64,000 bases of DNA from Polynucleobacter sp. VK25 (GCF_018687355.1 NZ_CP061288.1:1684144-1748143), one strand, 5' to 3'; counted from the stretch's first letter, positions 43,765 to 54,511 are shown. The notes: generated by a model from the letters alone, not told the origin. Translations and numbers: made by a program.

Positions 43765-44511
43765 CTATCTACGCTGGTAGCTATTGGATAAGTTGTCTTG
43801 CAGCACATAGGCAACACCGTTAGCTATCAAAGAGAGATCTTGATCGAGCACGCGGCTTCTATATGTCCAGCCAGCGGGTAGTTTCAATTGCTCGCTTAAT
43901 ACTGGTAGGTCTTTCATATTGAGCGAAGGATTCACAATTTGTGAATATGACTGCATTACATATACATCTCCCCCGGGAGAGGTAAGTTCGTAAACAGCAC
44001 TACCGGCTCTGTAAATAAAATTAGTGGTGCGATTGATTTCATTTGGGGTGTACTTCTTGCTACCCATAAATTGCTTAAGCAAACTCAACCGTACTGTGGC
44101 TCGCAAATTCATCTCAATGCCGCCAAAAGATTCCTTCACATCATTTATCGTGCTACCAGCAGCCTGAATTTCATCCATCGTCCAATAGCGTGGTCCATTT
44201 AATAGAACGAATGAGGCGTCAAAAGTCTTGGTAATAGATTCCTTGTCCAAGATCTTCCACTGTGACTCGGGACAAAGATTAAGGCCTTGAGTATTAAATA
44301 CCCTAACCTCCAGTTTGAGCCATTCACGCTTACCAACTAAAACCTCGCAATACCGCTGGTTACGCAGATTAGAGACGCTTTTTTGGAATACCGGCTGTGA
44401 GTCAGCTGATTGTGCAATTGAGACCCCTGAGACAAATAACGCACTCAATAAGATTGAATATATTGAGATGAATGAGATTGCTCGATTTTTACCAACCATT
44501 TGAATACCCAT
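43765..44511 (-). CDS. Hypothetical exported protein
   Basis: I do not recognise this 248-aa product. It has a signal peptide (hydrophobic core about residues 12-32, likely cleavage after VSIAQS) and then a soluble domain of about 210 residues with no motif known to me. Notable segments are SFVLLNGPRYWTMDEIQAAG and YVMQSYSQIVNPSLNMKDLP. It is probably periplasmic. An internal Met (MVGKNRA, residue 5) could be the true start. It converges with the DUF4239-like gene (12-nt gap) and is divergent from the Bug-type gene. Confidence 0.65.
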   Translation of the reverse strand: MGIQMVGKNRAISFISIYSILLSALFVSGVSIAQSADSQPVFQKSVSNLRNQRYCEVLVGKREWLKLEVRVFNTQGLNLCPESQWKILDKESITKTFDASFVLLNGPRYWTMDEIQAAGSTINDVKESFGGIEMNLRATVRLSLLKQFMGSKKYTPNEINRTTNFIYRAGSAVYELTSPGGDVYVMQSYSQIVNPSLNMKDLPVLSEQLKLPAGWTYRSRVLDQDLSLIANGVAYVLQDNLSNSYQRR

Positions 44512-44639
44512 TCTGGAGCTAAAGTTGGCTCAAGCTTACTCCTATATATGAAAAACGCCTATGGACGCTTTTCTCTTGCGCTAAGATATGCCATAGAAGC
44601 ATCGACAGAATGCTCCGTCAATTAATAGGTCGAGACAAT

Positions 44640-45617
44640 ATGCAATTTAAATCAGCGTTTATTAGTTTTTTCATTTCAATCTGCGCAATGTTTTGGGCAA
44701 CATCAGCCAGCTCGCAAAGCAGCTATCCTAACCGAACCATTCAAATCATTATGCCGCTTCAAGCAGGCAGTGGCGTTGACATCTTGATGCGCCCAATTGC
44801 CCAAAAAATGGGTGAAAGCCTGGGTCAAGCAATCACAATCGAAAATATTCCAGGAGGCGCGGGATTAATTGGTGCAGCTAAGGTTGCACAAAGCCCTGCT
44901 GATGGTTATGTCTTGGGTGCTTTTAATGACAGCATCCTAACGATGTTACCTAATCTATATAAAAAGATTGATTACGATCCGATTCAAAGTTTTACTCCAA
45001 TATCTGAAGTGGCGGCGATCACTTTTGTGCTGGTTGCCAACCCAACATTTCCTGGGAATACTGCAGCGGACCTCGTGCGCATTGCTAAAGAAAAGCCTGG
45101 CAAGATTGACTATGCCTCTGGGGGCAATGGTTCACCGCAACATATTGGCATGGAAATCTTCCGCCAATACACTGGCGCTCCAATCGTTCATATTCCTTAT
45201 CGTGGAGCTGCCGCCGCAGTCACTGACGTCATGGCTGGCCAAGTACCAGTGATGATCAGCGCTTTATCGGTTGTACTCCCCCATATTCGCGCTGGAAAGC
45301 TAAAGGTATTAGGGGTGGCGAGCAAAACACGGTCTCCGCTGCTACCCAATGCTCCAACAATTAATGAGAGTGTAAAAGGTTATGAATTCTCAACCTGGGG
45401 CGCCCTACTGGCGCCTAAGGGTACTCCACCAGTGATTATTGAAAAACTAAATGAGTCTTTAGCAGCTGCGCTAAAAGATCCAAAACTACGTGAGCAACTC
45501 ATCCAGCAAGGCTTTGAATTTGTCCCTCTTGGCCCAGATCATTTAAAAGAAATGATTGCGCAGGGATTGGTGAGGATGAAAAAAGTGATCAAGGATGGCG
45601 GCATACAGCCCGATTAA
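44640..45617 (+). CDS. Tripartite tricarboxylate transporter substrate-binding protein (Bug/TctC family)
   Basis: A 325-aa periplasmic binding protein with a signal peptide (about 1-25, ending ATSASSQ). The Bug-family pattern is clear: YPNRTIQIIMPLQAGSGVDI, then ENIPGGAGLIGAAKVAQSPADGY and GKIDYASGGNGSPQH with HIPYRGAAAAVTDVMAGQV. The family is greatly expanded in betaproteobacteria. Members usually bind carboxylates; the ligand here is not deducible. No TctA/TctB membrane genes are nearby, so it is solitary. The frame is open from 44610, but ATG 44640 directly precedes the signal peptide. Confidence 0.92.
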   Translation: MQFKSAFISFFISICAMFWATSASSQSSYPNRTIQIIMPLQAGSGVDILMRPIAQKMGESLGQAITIENIPGGAGLIGAAKVAQSPADGYVLGAFNDSILTMLPNLYKKIDYDPIQSFTPISEVAAITFVLVANPTFPGNTAADLVRIAKEKPGKIDYASGGNGSPQHIGMEIFRQYTGAPIVHIPYRGAAAAVTDVMAGQVPVMISALSVVLPHIRAGKLKVLGVASKTRSPLLPNAPTINESVKGYEFSTWGALLAPKGTPPVIIEKLNESLAAALKDPKLREQLIQQGFEFVPLGPDHLKEMIAQGLVRMKKVIKDGGIQPD

Positions 45618-45636
45618 TTCGAGAAGAGGGTCCAAT

Positions 45637-45670
45637 AAAAAACGCCTGGTCTTTTGAACCAGGCGTTTTT
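45637..45670. terminator. Bidirectional rho-independent terminator (Bug gene / groEL)
   Basis: AACGCCTGGT and ACCAGGCGTT form a perfect 10-bp stem with a 7-nt loop, with A-tract on the left and T-tract on the right. It can end both the rightward binding-protein transcript and the leftward groESL transcript. Confidence 0.92.
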
Positions 45671-45705
45671 GTTTCTACAGCAAACTAGCTGGAGAGGTGA
45701 GGCTA

Positions 45706-47373
<1,668 letters not shown>

Positions 47374-47386
47374 TTAAATACCGAAA

Positions 47387-47677
47387 TTACTTCTGTACAA
47401 CAGCCATGATGTCGTCTTCACGCATCACGATGAGTTCTTCGCTGTCAACTTTTACTGTTTGACCTGCATATTTGCCAAACAACACGCGATCGCCAACTTT
47501 GACGTCAGGTGCGTTTAATTTGCCGCTGTCATCGCGCTTGCCTGGGCCTACTGCCAAAACTTCACCTTGATCAGGCTTTTCTGCAGCAGCGTCAGGAATG
47601 ATGATTCCGGAAGCAGTTTTTGATTCTTGATCTAAACGCTTGATGATTACGCGATCATGTAAGGGACGCAAATTCAT
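47387..47677 (-). CDS. groS: Co-chaperonin GroES (10 kDa)
   Basis: The seven-membered lid of the GroEL chamber. The 96-aa protein begins [20 protein letters not shown], has the mobile loop [20 protein letters not shown] and ends [17 protein letters not shown]. All are canonical. It is the first gene of the groESL operon; the leader contains a CIRCE operator. Confidence 0.98.
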   Translation of the reverse strand: MNLRPLHDRVIIKRLDQESKTASGIIIPDAAAEKPDQGEVLAVGPGKRDDSGKLNAPDVKVGDRVLFGKYAGQTVKVDSEELIVMREDDIMAVVQK

Positions 47678-47786
47678 CTCTTCTCCTATGTTAGTAAGTG
47701 TTAACTATTTAAATAAACTATATAAATCAATGCTTTATAATCTCTTCACACGGAAGCTAAGGGTTATTTATCAAAAAATTACCGTT

Positions 47787-47813
47787 TTAGCACTCGCATG
47801 TAGGGAGTGCTGA
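47787..47813 (-). promoter_or_regulatory. CIRCE operator of groESL (HrcA binding site)
   Basis: TTAGCACTC, nine bases, then GAGTGCTGA: the CIRCE inverted repeat (TTAGCACTC-N9-GAGTGCTAA) with one mismatch. It abuts the -10 box of the groES promoter on the downstream side, so bound HrcA would cover the transcription start. Its repressor gene hrcA is in the same window at 1294-2304. Confidence 0.95.
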
Positions 47814-47843
47814 TTATATAGGTCTCATTCCTGGGATTTCAAG
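47813..47843 (-). promoter_or_regulatory. groES promoter, sigma-70 type with partial sigma-32 character
   Basis: On the minus strand there is TTGAAA, an 18-nt spacer, then TATAAT. The -35 is also a full sigma-32 box (CTTGAAA, 47837-47843). At 13 nt spacing it is followed by ACCTATAT, which matches 6 of 8 positions of CCCCATnT. A housekeeping promoter repressed through CIRCE is the safer reading; sigma-32 use is possible. Confidence 0.65.
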
Positions 47844-47883
47844 GGCAGATCACCATAAATTCTCTAAGGATTTAGCACCTTTT

Positions 47884-47889
47884 TATAAT
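47884..47889 (+). promoter_or_regulatory. Possible -10 box for the EAL-like/response-regulator operon
   Basis: A perfect TATAAT lies about 105 nt before the EAL-like start codon, followed by GGG. The expected -35 position (TCTCTA) is poor, so the promoter may need an activator, which would suit a two-component operon. Confidence 0.35.
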
Positions 47890-47896
47890 AGGGACA

Positions 47897-47930
47897 GGCT
47901 GGTAGGTCGATTCCTACAGATAAATCAGCC
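47897..47930 (+). other. Nested inverted repeat in the EAL-like gene leader
   Basis: GGCTG pairs with CAGCC (outer) and GTAGG with CCTAC (inner, 6-nt loop). It lies just downstream of the possible -10 box. It could be an RNA hairpin in the 5' leader or a protein-binding site. Confidence 0.35.
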
Positions 47931-47993
47931 CAAAGCCCTTACCGCTCCAATCCGTCCTGCCTAGACTGGATAGTCACCGATTGGAGAATGCTG

Positions 47994-48836
47994 ATGAGCC
48001 CGAAATCCCGGCTGTACACGCTTGTAAAGGCATGGAAGAACAAACCCTTCCAAGAAGTACGAGACGCCTGTGGCGACCCCTGGCTTGGCCTTAGTGGCCA
48101 GGCCCTTGAAGAACACCAATCCTGGTCCAAGCGACAAGCGATTAGTCATGAACCCATCTTTAATTGCAAGGGAACAAAACTGACAGGATCTTTATTTAGA
48201 CCTTTATTGACTGCATCTGACATGCAACTTCTTCGCCTATTCATGGAGGGCCTAGACACAGTTGCCTATTGGTATCGCAGCGGACGCTTTATTTCCGGCA
48301 TCTTGCCAGTGCCAGCACATGCCTTAGCTTCAAGTGGCTATGTCGATGCGATGAGCGAACTCATTTTGAATTCACGTCTACCGGTTGGCTTGGTAAGTAT
48401 TGGCATGCAAACAATTCCTGAGTCAGACATTACCAATTCCTGTAAAGAAGGTTTACTACGCTTGCGACGACTGGGTGTCTTACTTCACTACCTATCATTT
48501 TCTGGAAGCGTTGCAGAGTTGCACTGGATCAAAGAGATGCAATTAGAAGGTGTGCATATTGATATGGCGCAGATTCGTGAACGTGAGCTGGCAGGCGATG
48601 TGCTGTCTCAATTGAGACAGTCACCTTATTCACCCACCCAAATTTATGCAAGCAATATTGGACTGGTCAAGGACTTGGAGAATGCCTCCACTTTAATTGC
48701 CGATCATTCTTATGGCGGCCTCATGATGTCGCCAGTAAGCCGCCATCAAATGCTTCAAATCAATGATAGCCGTATCGCTAAAGCCATTTTTTCGCTGCAC
48801 CCTCATCCACACCCAAACCAAAACGGAGACAAGTAA
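47994..48836 (+). CDS. Degenerate EAL-domain protein, probably non-catalytic
   Basis: A 280-aa protein whose overall pattern follows the EAL (c-di-GMP phosphodiesterase) fold while the catalytic residues are changed. The usual DDFGTG segment reads YLSFSGS, the LKID lysine is replaced by His (VHIDMAQI), and the AEGVET segment reads IADHSYGG before LMMSPVSRHQ. It would therefore act as a binding or protein-interaction module. Start: ATG 47994 has GGAG 7 nt upstream, better than ATG 47988. Its stop overlaps the response-regulator start (TAATG), so the two are translated together. BvgR of Bordetella is a comparable EAL-like partner of a BvgAS system (family knowledge). Confidence 0.75.
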   Translation: MSPKSRLYTLVKAWKNKPFQEVRDACGDPWLGLSGQALEEHQSWSKRQAISHEPIFNCKGTKLTGSLFRPLLTASDMQLLRLFMEGLDTVAYWYRSGRFISGILPVPAHALASSGYVDAMSELILNSRLPVGLVSIGMQTIPESDITNSCKEGLLRLRRLGVLLHYLSFSGSVAELHWIKEMQLEGVHIDMAQIRERELAGDVLSQLRQSPYSPTQIYASNIGLVKDLENASTLIADHSYGGLMMSPVSRHQMLQINDSRIAKAIFSLHPHPHPNQNGDK

Positions 48837-49459
48837 TGAGAAAACGCGTGATGTTGGTAGATGACCATCCAGCAATGCTGATGGCTCTTAAAAGTATGTT
48901 GCAAGACCAGTTGTTGTTTGAAATTGCAGGACAAGCTCAGAACGGCGAGGAGTGCCTCAGGTCCATGAAAGAGGTTAATCCTAATATGGTGATTCTGGAT
49001 CTAGATATGCCCAAGACGGATGGCTTTGATGTCATCCGTCGTATCGGCTTAATGTATCCAGATGTTCGCATGTTAGTTCTCTCCAGCATGGATGAGGCAG
49101 TCTATGGCGGCAGAGTACGATCATTAGGCGGCCATGGCTTTGTCAATAAAACTGCTGGCGCGGATGTCATCCTGGCTGCCTGTGTTGCCATCTCCCAAGG
49201 TTACAACTTTTTCACTCACGGCAAAAATGGTAATAGCTCATTAAGTGATAACGATAAGCTCGCGTTAATTTCTGATCGTGAATTGCAGGTCATGAAATAT
49301 CTAGGCAAAGGTAATACCAATCAACAGATATCAGACATGCTGCATATCAGCAATAAAACGGTGGCTACTTATAAGACTAGGGTCTTTGACAAGTTGGGGA
49401 TTAACAATATTGCTGATCTCATCTTGTTCTGTCGTATGAATAACATTATCGAAAGCTAA
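48836..49459 (+). CDS. LuxR/NarL-family response regulator
   Basis: A 207-aa transcription regulator. The receiver domain (about 4-120) has the acidic pocket VDDHP, phospho-acceptor Asp55 in ILDLDMPKTDGF, and the Thr/Ser and Lys positions in LVLSSMDEAVYGG and FVNKTAG. The C-terminal helix-turn-helix (about 142-205) has LISDRELQVMKYLGKGNTNQ and SNKTVATYKTRVFDKLGI, the LuxR signature. It resembles BvgA/EvgA. It sits between the EAL-like gene and the hybrid kinase and is presumably phosphorylated by the latter. Confidence 0.93.
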   Translation: MRKRVMLVDDHPAMLMALKSMLQDQLLFEIAGQAQNGEECLRSMKEVNPNMVILDLDMPKTDGFDVIRRIGLMYPDVRMLVLSSMDEAVYGGRVRSLGGHGFVNKTAGADVILAACVAISQGYNFFTHGKNGNSSLSDNDKLALISDRELQVMKYLGKGNTNQQISDMLHISNKTVATYKTRVFDKLGINNIADLILFCRMNNIIES

Positions 49460-49465
49460 GCAAGT

Positions 49466-51892
49466 ATGCGTCGATCCATATACCGCATTGCTCTTACTCT
49501 TCTACTCAATGGAATGGTAGGTGGTACATATGCGAAAGCATTTAACCCAATCGAGCAAAAATGGATCGATGCCCATCCCGTAGTGCGTTTCAGTATTCAC
49601 GAAAAGTATGCTCCATATTTAGAAGTCAATGAAAGAGGTGAATCTGGAATATTTCATGGCGTATTAAGCAAGTTGGGTGAATTTACCAAGCAAGAATTTT
49701 TACCAAAGTGGCGCAAGAGCGATCAGGAAGGACTACATCAACTTGCCACCGGGGAAGTCGACTTCATTATTGATCCACCAACTCTAGATGATGAATATCT
49801 GAAGTTTGGATCTCTATCGGAGGCAATCTTTTGGGGTCACGACGCCATTCTGACAAAGCGCTCAAATAACGATAAGCCAATTGAACCGATCAATATTGCC
49901 TACTTCGATCGTGGCTTCGAAAATCCACCAATACCAAGCCATCCCCAAGCCAAGGTCTCTAGCTATACAGAAAAGTTGATTTTTGATCTCCTCAAGAATG
50001 ATATTCAAGCGCTTGTCTTACCGCATCGCCTAGCGCAGCAATTGATTCGGGGATTCAATGAAGATAAGCTACAGCTTGATGGGTTTTACAACAGGGAGCC
50101 ATTTGAATATCGTTGGCTGATTGCTCATCAAGATGAAGCTTTGCATGGTGTACTAGGGCACTTTCTAAATAAATTAGACCCAATTGCATCACGTCAACTT
50201 TTTAGCTTGAGCCCTTCGACACTTGAAGCAGTTTCTCCTGCTCGATCAAGCTCTATACCCTGGCTCTTTACTTTGGGAGCCCTACTACTGGGAGCCTATT
50301 CGCTTTGGCGCATGCATCAAACACAATCACTTCAGAAACAAGAGACAGACATTCTGATTGCTTCAAAAGAGCAGGCTGAAAAAGCGAATGAAGCCAAGTC
50401 TTCTTTCTTGGCAACTATGAGCCATGAGATCCGAACGCCCATGAATGCGATCTTGGGTGTACAAGAGTTATTGTTGAGCAGCCCCCTGCCTGCAAATGAA
50501 AAAGTGTTGCTTAAAAGTGCCCACTCATCAGCAGAATCTCTTTTAGGCATCTTGAATCAGGTTTTAGATCTCTCGAAAATAGAAGCAGGTAAGCTCACAC
50601 TTAATATTGAGCCCTGCAATCTCAATGCCTTGATTGATGACATCGACTCGGCATTCTCAACGGTTGCTCATAGACAGAATCTCAAACTTCATACTTCTAA
50701 AGATCCCCGTATTGCAGAAGTCTTATTACTAGATTCATTACGTCTACGACAAATACTGCAGAATCTGATTAGCAACGCTATTAAATTCACGGAATATGGC
50801 GAGATCTATTTTTCTATTAGTGTGCTGGCAGATGACCATGCGGGACAACTCATTGAATTCAGGGTCATTGATACCGGCGTTGGCATGGGATCAGACGAGA
50901 TTGCAATTGCACTTCAAGCCTTTGAGCAAATACCAGGCAATACCGAACAAGCCAACGGAACTGGCCTTGGTTTAACAATCACAAACCACCTAGTTACCTC
51001 CATGAATAGCCAGCTCTACTTTGAGAGCGCTCCCGGGTTTGGTAGCAACATTCATTTTTGTGTGGCATTCCCACGCACAAGCATTGCAGCAAGAAGAAGC
51101 TCTACGCTAGAACATCCGAATACCTTAAGAAAGCTAGTATCTAAGCAAGCCTTAGATATTGGGCGATCCTTACAAGCCCTAGTGGTAGAAGATCACCCAG
51201 CGAGCCGTCAAATTATTTCTCTCCAGCTTCAAGCCTTAGGTGTTGAAGCATCGGTTTGCGACAATGCTAATACTGCGCTAAAGCTCTTTAACCAGAAGCA
51301 CTTTGATCTTCTGCTAACAGATCAATCCATTCCTGGAATGCAGGGCTCGGAACTTGCTAGGCACTTACGAAACAACGGCCATCGGGATTTGATCATCATT
51401 GGCATTACTGCCGATATCTATGCTCTAGACTCAAGACAGCAATTCTTAGAGGCTGGTATGAATGGGGTTCTGATTAAGCCATTAAGTCTCATGACGTTAG
51501 AGAATGAACTCTCTCGATATTTCCAAATCAAGGAATCCACCGATTCAGCGGAGCCGATGAATCTCGAAGAGGAGTATTCATTCGATGCTTTTGAAAGCCT
51601 GCTTAGGCAAAGTCCAGAATACATTCTGGTGATCTTGGACGAAATTAAAAAGGTTCACGATGAAGCTCTTGTGGCCATCAAAGACAATATGTGTAATGAA
51701 GAAGACTTTAATAGCCTGGTCCACAAGGTTAAAGGTGGTGCACAACTTTTGAGTGCCCATTCATTTGTGCAGGCATGCGAGGCTTTAGAGCAAGAGGGCA
51801 ATCTGAACGGCCGAATATGCGCCTTTACTCAATTGCTTAAGGATCAAAATCAAATAATTCTTAGGTATCAATTGCGATATTCACATCTTTAG
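49466..51892 (+). CDS. Hybrid sensor histidine kinase, BvgS/EvgS-like
   Basis: An 808-aa membrane sensor for a multistep phosphorelay. Order: signal peptide (about 1-24), one periplasmic solute-binding-like (Venus-flytrap) domain (about 30-255), a membrane segment (about 268-288), HisKA with [18 protein letters not shown] (His320), HATPase with [19 protein letters not shown] and GTGLGLTI, a receiver domain with Asp619 in [11 protein letters not shown], and a C-terminal Hpt domain with His753 in [14 protein letters not shown]. No PAS domain is evident, and there is one Venus-flytrap domain where BvgS has two. The signal sensed is unknown. It starts 6 nt after the response regulator. Confidence 0.93.
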   Translation: MRRSIYRIALTLLLNGMVGGTYAKAFNPIEQKWIDAHPVVRFSIHEKYAPYLEVNERGESGIFHGVLSKLGEFTKQEFLPKWRKSDQEGLHQLATGEVDFIIDPPTLDDEYLKFGSLSEAIFWGHDAILTKRSNNDKPIEPINIAYFDRGFENPPIPSHPQAKVSSYTEKLIFDLLKNDIQALVLPHRLAQQLIRGFNEDKLQLDGFYNREPFEYRWLIAHQDEALHGVLGHFLNKLDPIASRQLFSLSPSTLEAVSPARSSSIPWLFTLGALLLGAYSLWRMHQTQSLQKQETDILIASKEQAEKANEAKSSFLATMSHEIRTPMNAILGVQELLLSSPLPANEKVLLKSAHSSAESLLGILNQVLDLSKIEAGKLTLNIEPCNLNALIDDIDSAFSTVAHRQNLKLHTSKDPRIAEVLLLDSLRLRQILQNLISNAIKFTEYGEIYFSISVLADDHAGQLIEFRVIDTGVGMGSDEIAIALQAFEQIPGNTEQANGTGLGLTITNHLVTSMNSQLYFESAPGFGSNIHFCVAFPRTSIAARRSSTLEHPNTLRKLVSKQALDIGRSLQALVVEDHPASRQIISLQLQALGVEASVCDNANTALKLFNQKHFDLLLTDQSIPGMQGSELARHLRNNGHRDLIIIGITADIYALDSRQQFLEAGMNGVLIKPLSLMTLENELSRYFQIKESTDSAEPMNLEEEYSFDAFESLLRQSPEYILVILDEIKKVHDEALVAIKDNMCNEEDFNSLVHKVKGGAQLLSAHSFVQACEALEQEGNLNGRICAFTQLLKDQNQIILRYQLRYSHL

Positions 51893-51940
51893 CCCTAGGT
51901 GTAGTACATCCCGCATTAATGTGGGTTTATCCTATGGGGA

Positions 51941-53470
51941 ATGCGCCATTTCTTTTTTTGTTCCCGAGCTTTTGTAGTAGCCAGCTTATGGCTTGCTAGC
52001 TCTTTAGCGCTTGCCAGTGAAGTTCCAGCCCTAGCCATTCCAAAACCCGTAGCAACAAGCCTAGAGCGCAATCAAATCCCCCTCGATACGGTAAGCATTT
52101 CAGTGGTGGAGATCGAGCCTGGTCGCCCCGGAAAGAATGTTGCCAAGAAAGTTTTAGATTGGCGTAGTGATGATCCAATGAACCCCGCTTCAACAATGAA
52201 GCTATTAACTACACTTTCGGGCTTAGATATTTTGGGTCCGCAATATCGTTGGCGCACTAATGTCTATACGGATGGTGTGATTCGTCAGGGTGTACTGAAG
52301 GGTAATTTGTATTTACAAGGTACTGGTGATCCAAAGCTCATCCCTGAAGAGCTTATGAAGATGATGAAAGATCTTCAAGGCTTAGGTATCCAGAAGATTG
52401 ATGGAAATCTATTCTTTGATCGCAGCGCTTATGCTCCCATCGTCATGGAACACAACACCATTGATGGCGAATCTCTACGCGCCTATAACGTTCCGCCAGA
52501 TCCGCTGCTCTATGCCTTTAGGACACTATCGTTTCAGCTGGGGAAGTCGCGCACCGCTGACTTTATCGATATCAGCTACACCCCACCTCTTTCTCAGTTG
52601 AAGGTTTCAAACCAAATGCAATTAGTTGATAGCTCATGCGATAACTGGAAGAGTGGTATTCGTTTTAATCTGAATCCAGAAGGCGTAAGCAATACTGATC
52701 AACCTTTGACTGCACAGTTCTCTGGTGCATTCCCAAGCGCCTGTAAGGGTGTGAACTTTAATGTTGTCGCCCTTGATGCCAATACCTTTTTAACCCAAGG
52801 CTTTGCTGCTGCCTGGGAATTGGCCGGTGGTACATGGGCACAGCCTCCAGTCGGCAAAAATGGCGTTGTGCCGCTAGCAGCAAGACTGCTACTCCAGTTT
52901 GAGGGCATTGCCTTAGCAGATGATGTTTTGGATATTAATAAATACTCCAACAACGTCATGGCACGCCAGGTTCTGTTGACTTTAGCCTTAGAGAAAATGG
53001 GTAAACCCGCAACCACTGCTAATGGCGAACTTGTTATTCAGAGTTGGCTCAAACAAAATGGCTTGGACTTTCAGGGGCTGGTTATTGAAAATGGCTCTGG
53101 TCTGTCTCGCAACGAAGCCATCTCCGCAAGTCAAATGAACCAACTCTTGCTGGCTGCTCGCAATCTACCAGTGGGTGATGTGTTTTATAGCAGCTTGCCG
53201 ATTGCGGGCACTGACGGCACAATGCGCAATCGCTTGATGAGTCAATTACGCAAGTTTTTGCATCTCAAGAAAAAACCTGAGGCCAGAATTAAGACGGGCT
53301 CTCTCGCAGATGTGCGAGCAATCTCAGGTTATGTTTTAAGTAAATCCGGAAAGATGTATGCCGTGACTTCATTCATCAACCACCCCAATGCCTGGAGAGG
53401 TTTAGAGGCGCATGATCAGTTGTTATCGTGGCTACTTGAAGATGGGCCAGAACCGAAGCATGCGCGCTGA
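51941..53470 (+). CDS. dacB: D-alanyl-D-alanine carboxypeptidase/endopeptidase (PBP4)
   Basis: A periplasmic class C penicillin-binding protein that trims and opens peptidoglycan cross-links. The 509-aa protein has a signal peptide (about 1-26, ending LALAS) and the three active-site motifs: STMK (Ser84-Lys87), SNN (Ser336) and KTG (Lys451). The length with the inserted domain between the first two motifs is that of PBP4. GGGGA lies just before the ATG. Its last 55 nt overlap the 3' end of the convergent sua5-type gene. Confidence 0.95.
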   Translation: MRHFFFCSRAFVVASLWLASSLALASEVPALAIPKPVATSLERNQIPLDTVSISVVEIEPGRPGKNVAKKVLDWRSDDPMNPASTMKLLTTLSGLDILGPQYRWRTNVYTDGVIRQGVLKGNLYLQGTGDPKLIPEELMKMMKDLQGLGIQKIDGNLFFDRSAYAPIVMEHNTIDGESLRAYNVPPDPLLYAFRTLSFQLGKSRTADFIDISYTPPLSQLKVSNQMQLVDSSCDNWKSGIRFNLNPEGVSNTDQPLTAQFSGAFPSACKGVNFNVVALDANTFLTQGFAAAWELAGGTWAQPPVGKNGVVPLAARLLLQFEGIALADDVLDINKYSNNVMARQVLLTLALEKMGKPATTANGELVIQSWLKQNGLDFQGLVIENGSGLSRNEAISASQMNQLLLAARNLPVGDVFYSSLPIAGTDGTMRNRLMSQLRKFLHLKKKPEARIKTGSLADVRAISGYVLSKSGKMYAVTSFINHPNAWRGLEAHDQLLSWLLEDGPEPKHAR

Positions 53471-54510
53471 AGACGGTCTCTCACGCCGTCCCACTCCTCG
53501 CCTGCTGGCGGCTCAGGAAACAAAATCAAATCCCAACCCTGCTGATCTAAATCGCGCAAGGAACGATATAGCTTGCTCGCAAATGTAGTTGGGTCACTAG
53601 ACATAATTACCTCCTCAACATCTGTTGAAGGGTGATCTTCTAAAACCAAAGAAGACTCAGAATCCCATACCGCTACAGCAACACGAGACTTAATATCTGG
53701 GTACTCACTCAAGGCATCCAAGACTCGTCCTGGTGCATATAGGCGCAATGGGGTAGTTGGTGCGTAATGCGCTTTCAGACTTCCAGACACCTTGGGAAGA
53801 TCATTCACCGCTTGGTCATTGATTAACTCTCCAGGCTGATACACCTTCACGCCAGTCTTGGCAAAGATCTCGCTTGGAGTAATTGCTCCAGGCCTGAGGA
53901 GCACTGCCTTATCCCCGGAAGATAAATCAATGATGGTGGACTCGATACCTACTTCACAGTCGCCGCCATCTAAGACCATTAAATCCAATATACCCTCGAA
54001 TTCATCACGAACATCAGATGCACTCGTAGGAGACACTTTGCCAAAGCGATTTGCTGAAGGCGCTACAACACCGCCTTTAAATTTACGTAATAACTCTTGG
54101 GCAATGGGATGCGAAGGTGCGCGAATCGCTACGGTATCTTGGCCACCCGTCAAATCCGGTAAAACACTTTTGTCCTTCTTGAAGACCAGTGTTAATGGTC
54201 CTGGCCAAAATGCATTAATCAGTTTTAACGCTTCTTCAGACAAATCTCTTGCCCAAGGGGCCAATAGCGCAACCCAATCAATTTGAGCTTGATCAAACTT
54301 ATCTGGCGCGGCTAGATGAACAATGAGAGGGTGATTCGAAGGTCGGCCCTTGGTGGCAAATATTTTCTTAATCGCCTCAGGATTTTTAGCATCCGCGCCC
54401 AAGCCATATACCGTCTCGGTGGGGAATGCGACTAAACCGCCATCGCGCAAGGTTTGTACCGCTTCATTAATCACTGCAGAGGATTGCAGTAGCGTACTAT
54501 CGCTAGCCAT
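53416..54510 (-). CDS. L-threonylcarbamoyladenylate synthase, Sua5 type
   Basis: Makes threonylcarbamoyl-AMP for the t6A modification of tRNAs that read ANN codons. The 364-aa protein has an N-terminal YrdC domain (about 12-210), with FPTETVYGLGADAKN, KGRPSNHPLIVH and RAPSHPIAQELL. A linker and a C-terminal Sua5 domain follow (about 240-355, SGSLKAHYAPTTPLRLY). This is the two-domain Sua5 form; the short TsaC form lacks the second domain. It lies 1 nt after purK at the end of the pgk-purK gene series and overlaps dacB by 55 nt tail to tail. Confidence 0.95.
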   Translation of the reverse strand: MASDSTLLQSSAVINEAVQTLRDGGLVAFPTETVYGLGADAKNPEAIKKIFATKGRPSNHPLIVHLAAPDKFDQAQIDWVALLAPWARDLSEEALKLINAFWPGPLTLVFKKDKSVLPDLTGGQDTVAIRAPSHPIAQELLRKFKGGVVAPSANRFGKVSPTSASDVRDEFEGILDLMVLDGGDCEVGIESTIIDLSSGDKAVLLRPGAITPSEIFAKTGVKVYQPGELINDQAVNDLPKVSGSLKAHYAPTTPLRLYAPGRVLDALSEYPDIKSRVAVAVWDSESSLVLEDHPSTDVEEVIMSSDPTTFASKLYRSLRDLDQQGWDLILFPEPPAGEEWDGVRDRLQRACFGSGPSSSSHDNN

Positions 54511-54511
54511 T

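Larger units (their letters stand above)
47678..47993. other. 316-nt divergent intergenic region: groES and signalling-operon control
   Basis: This is the only gene-free stretch above 300 nt. It holds, from left to right, the groES leader, the CIRCE operator, the groES promoter, a possible rightward -10 box for the EAL-like operon at 47884-47889 and a nested inverted repeat at 47897-47930. I see no open frame or RNA gene in it. Confidence 0.8.

Noticed and set aside
47897..47930. tRNA-like GGTCGATTCC in the EAL-like leader
   Set aside because: It resembles a T-loop, but there is no acceptor stem, D-arm or anticodon arm around it.
53858..54286. 142-codon rightward frame opposite the sua5-type gene
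   Set aside because: A shadow of a conserved enzyme gene in the opposite strand.
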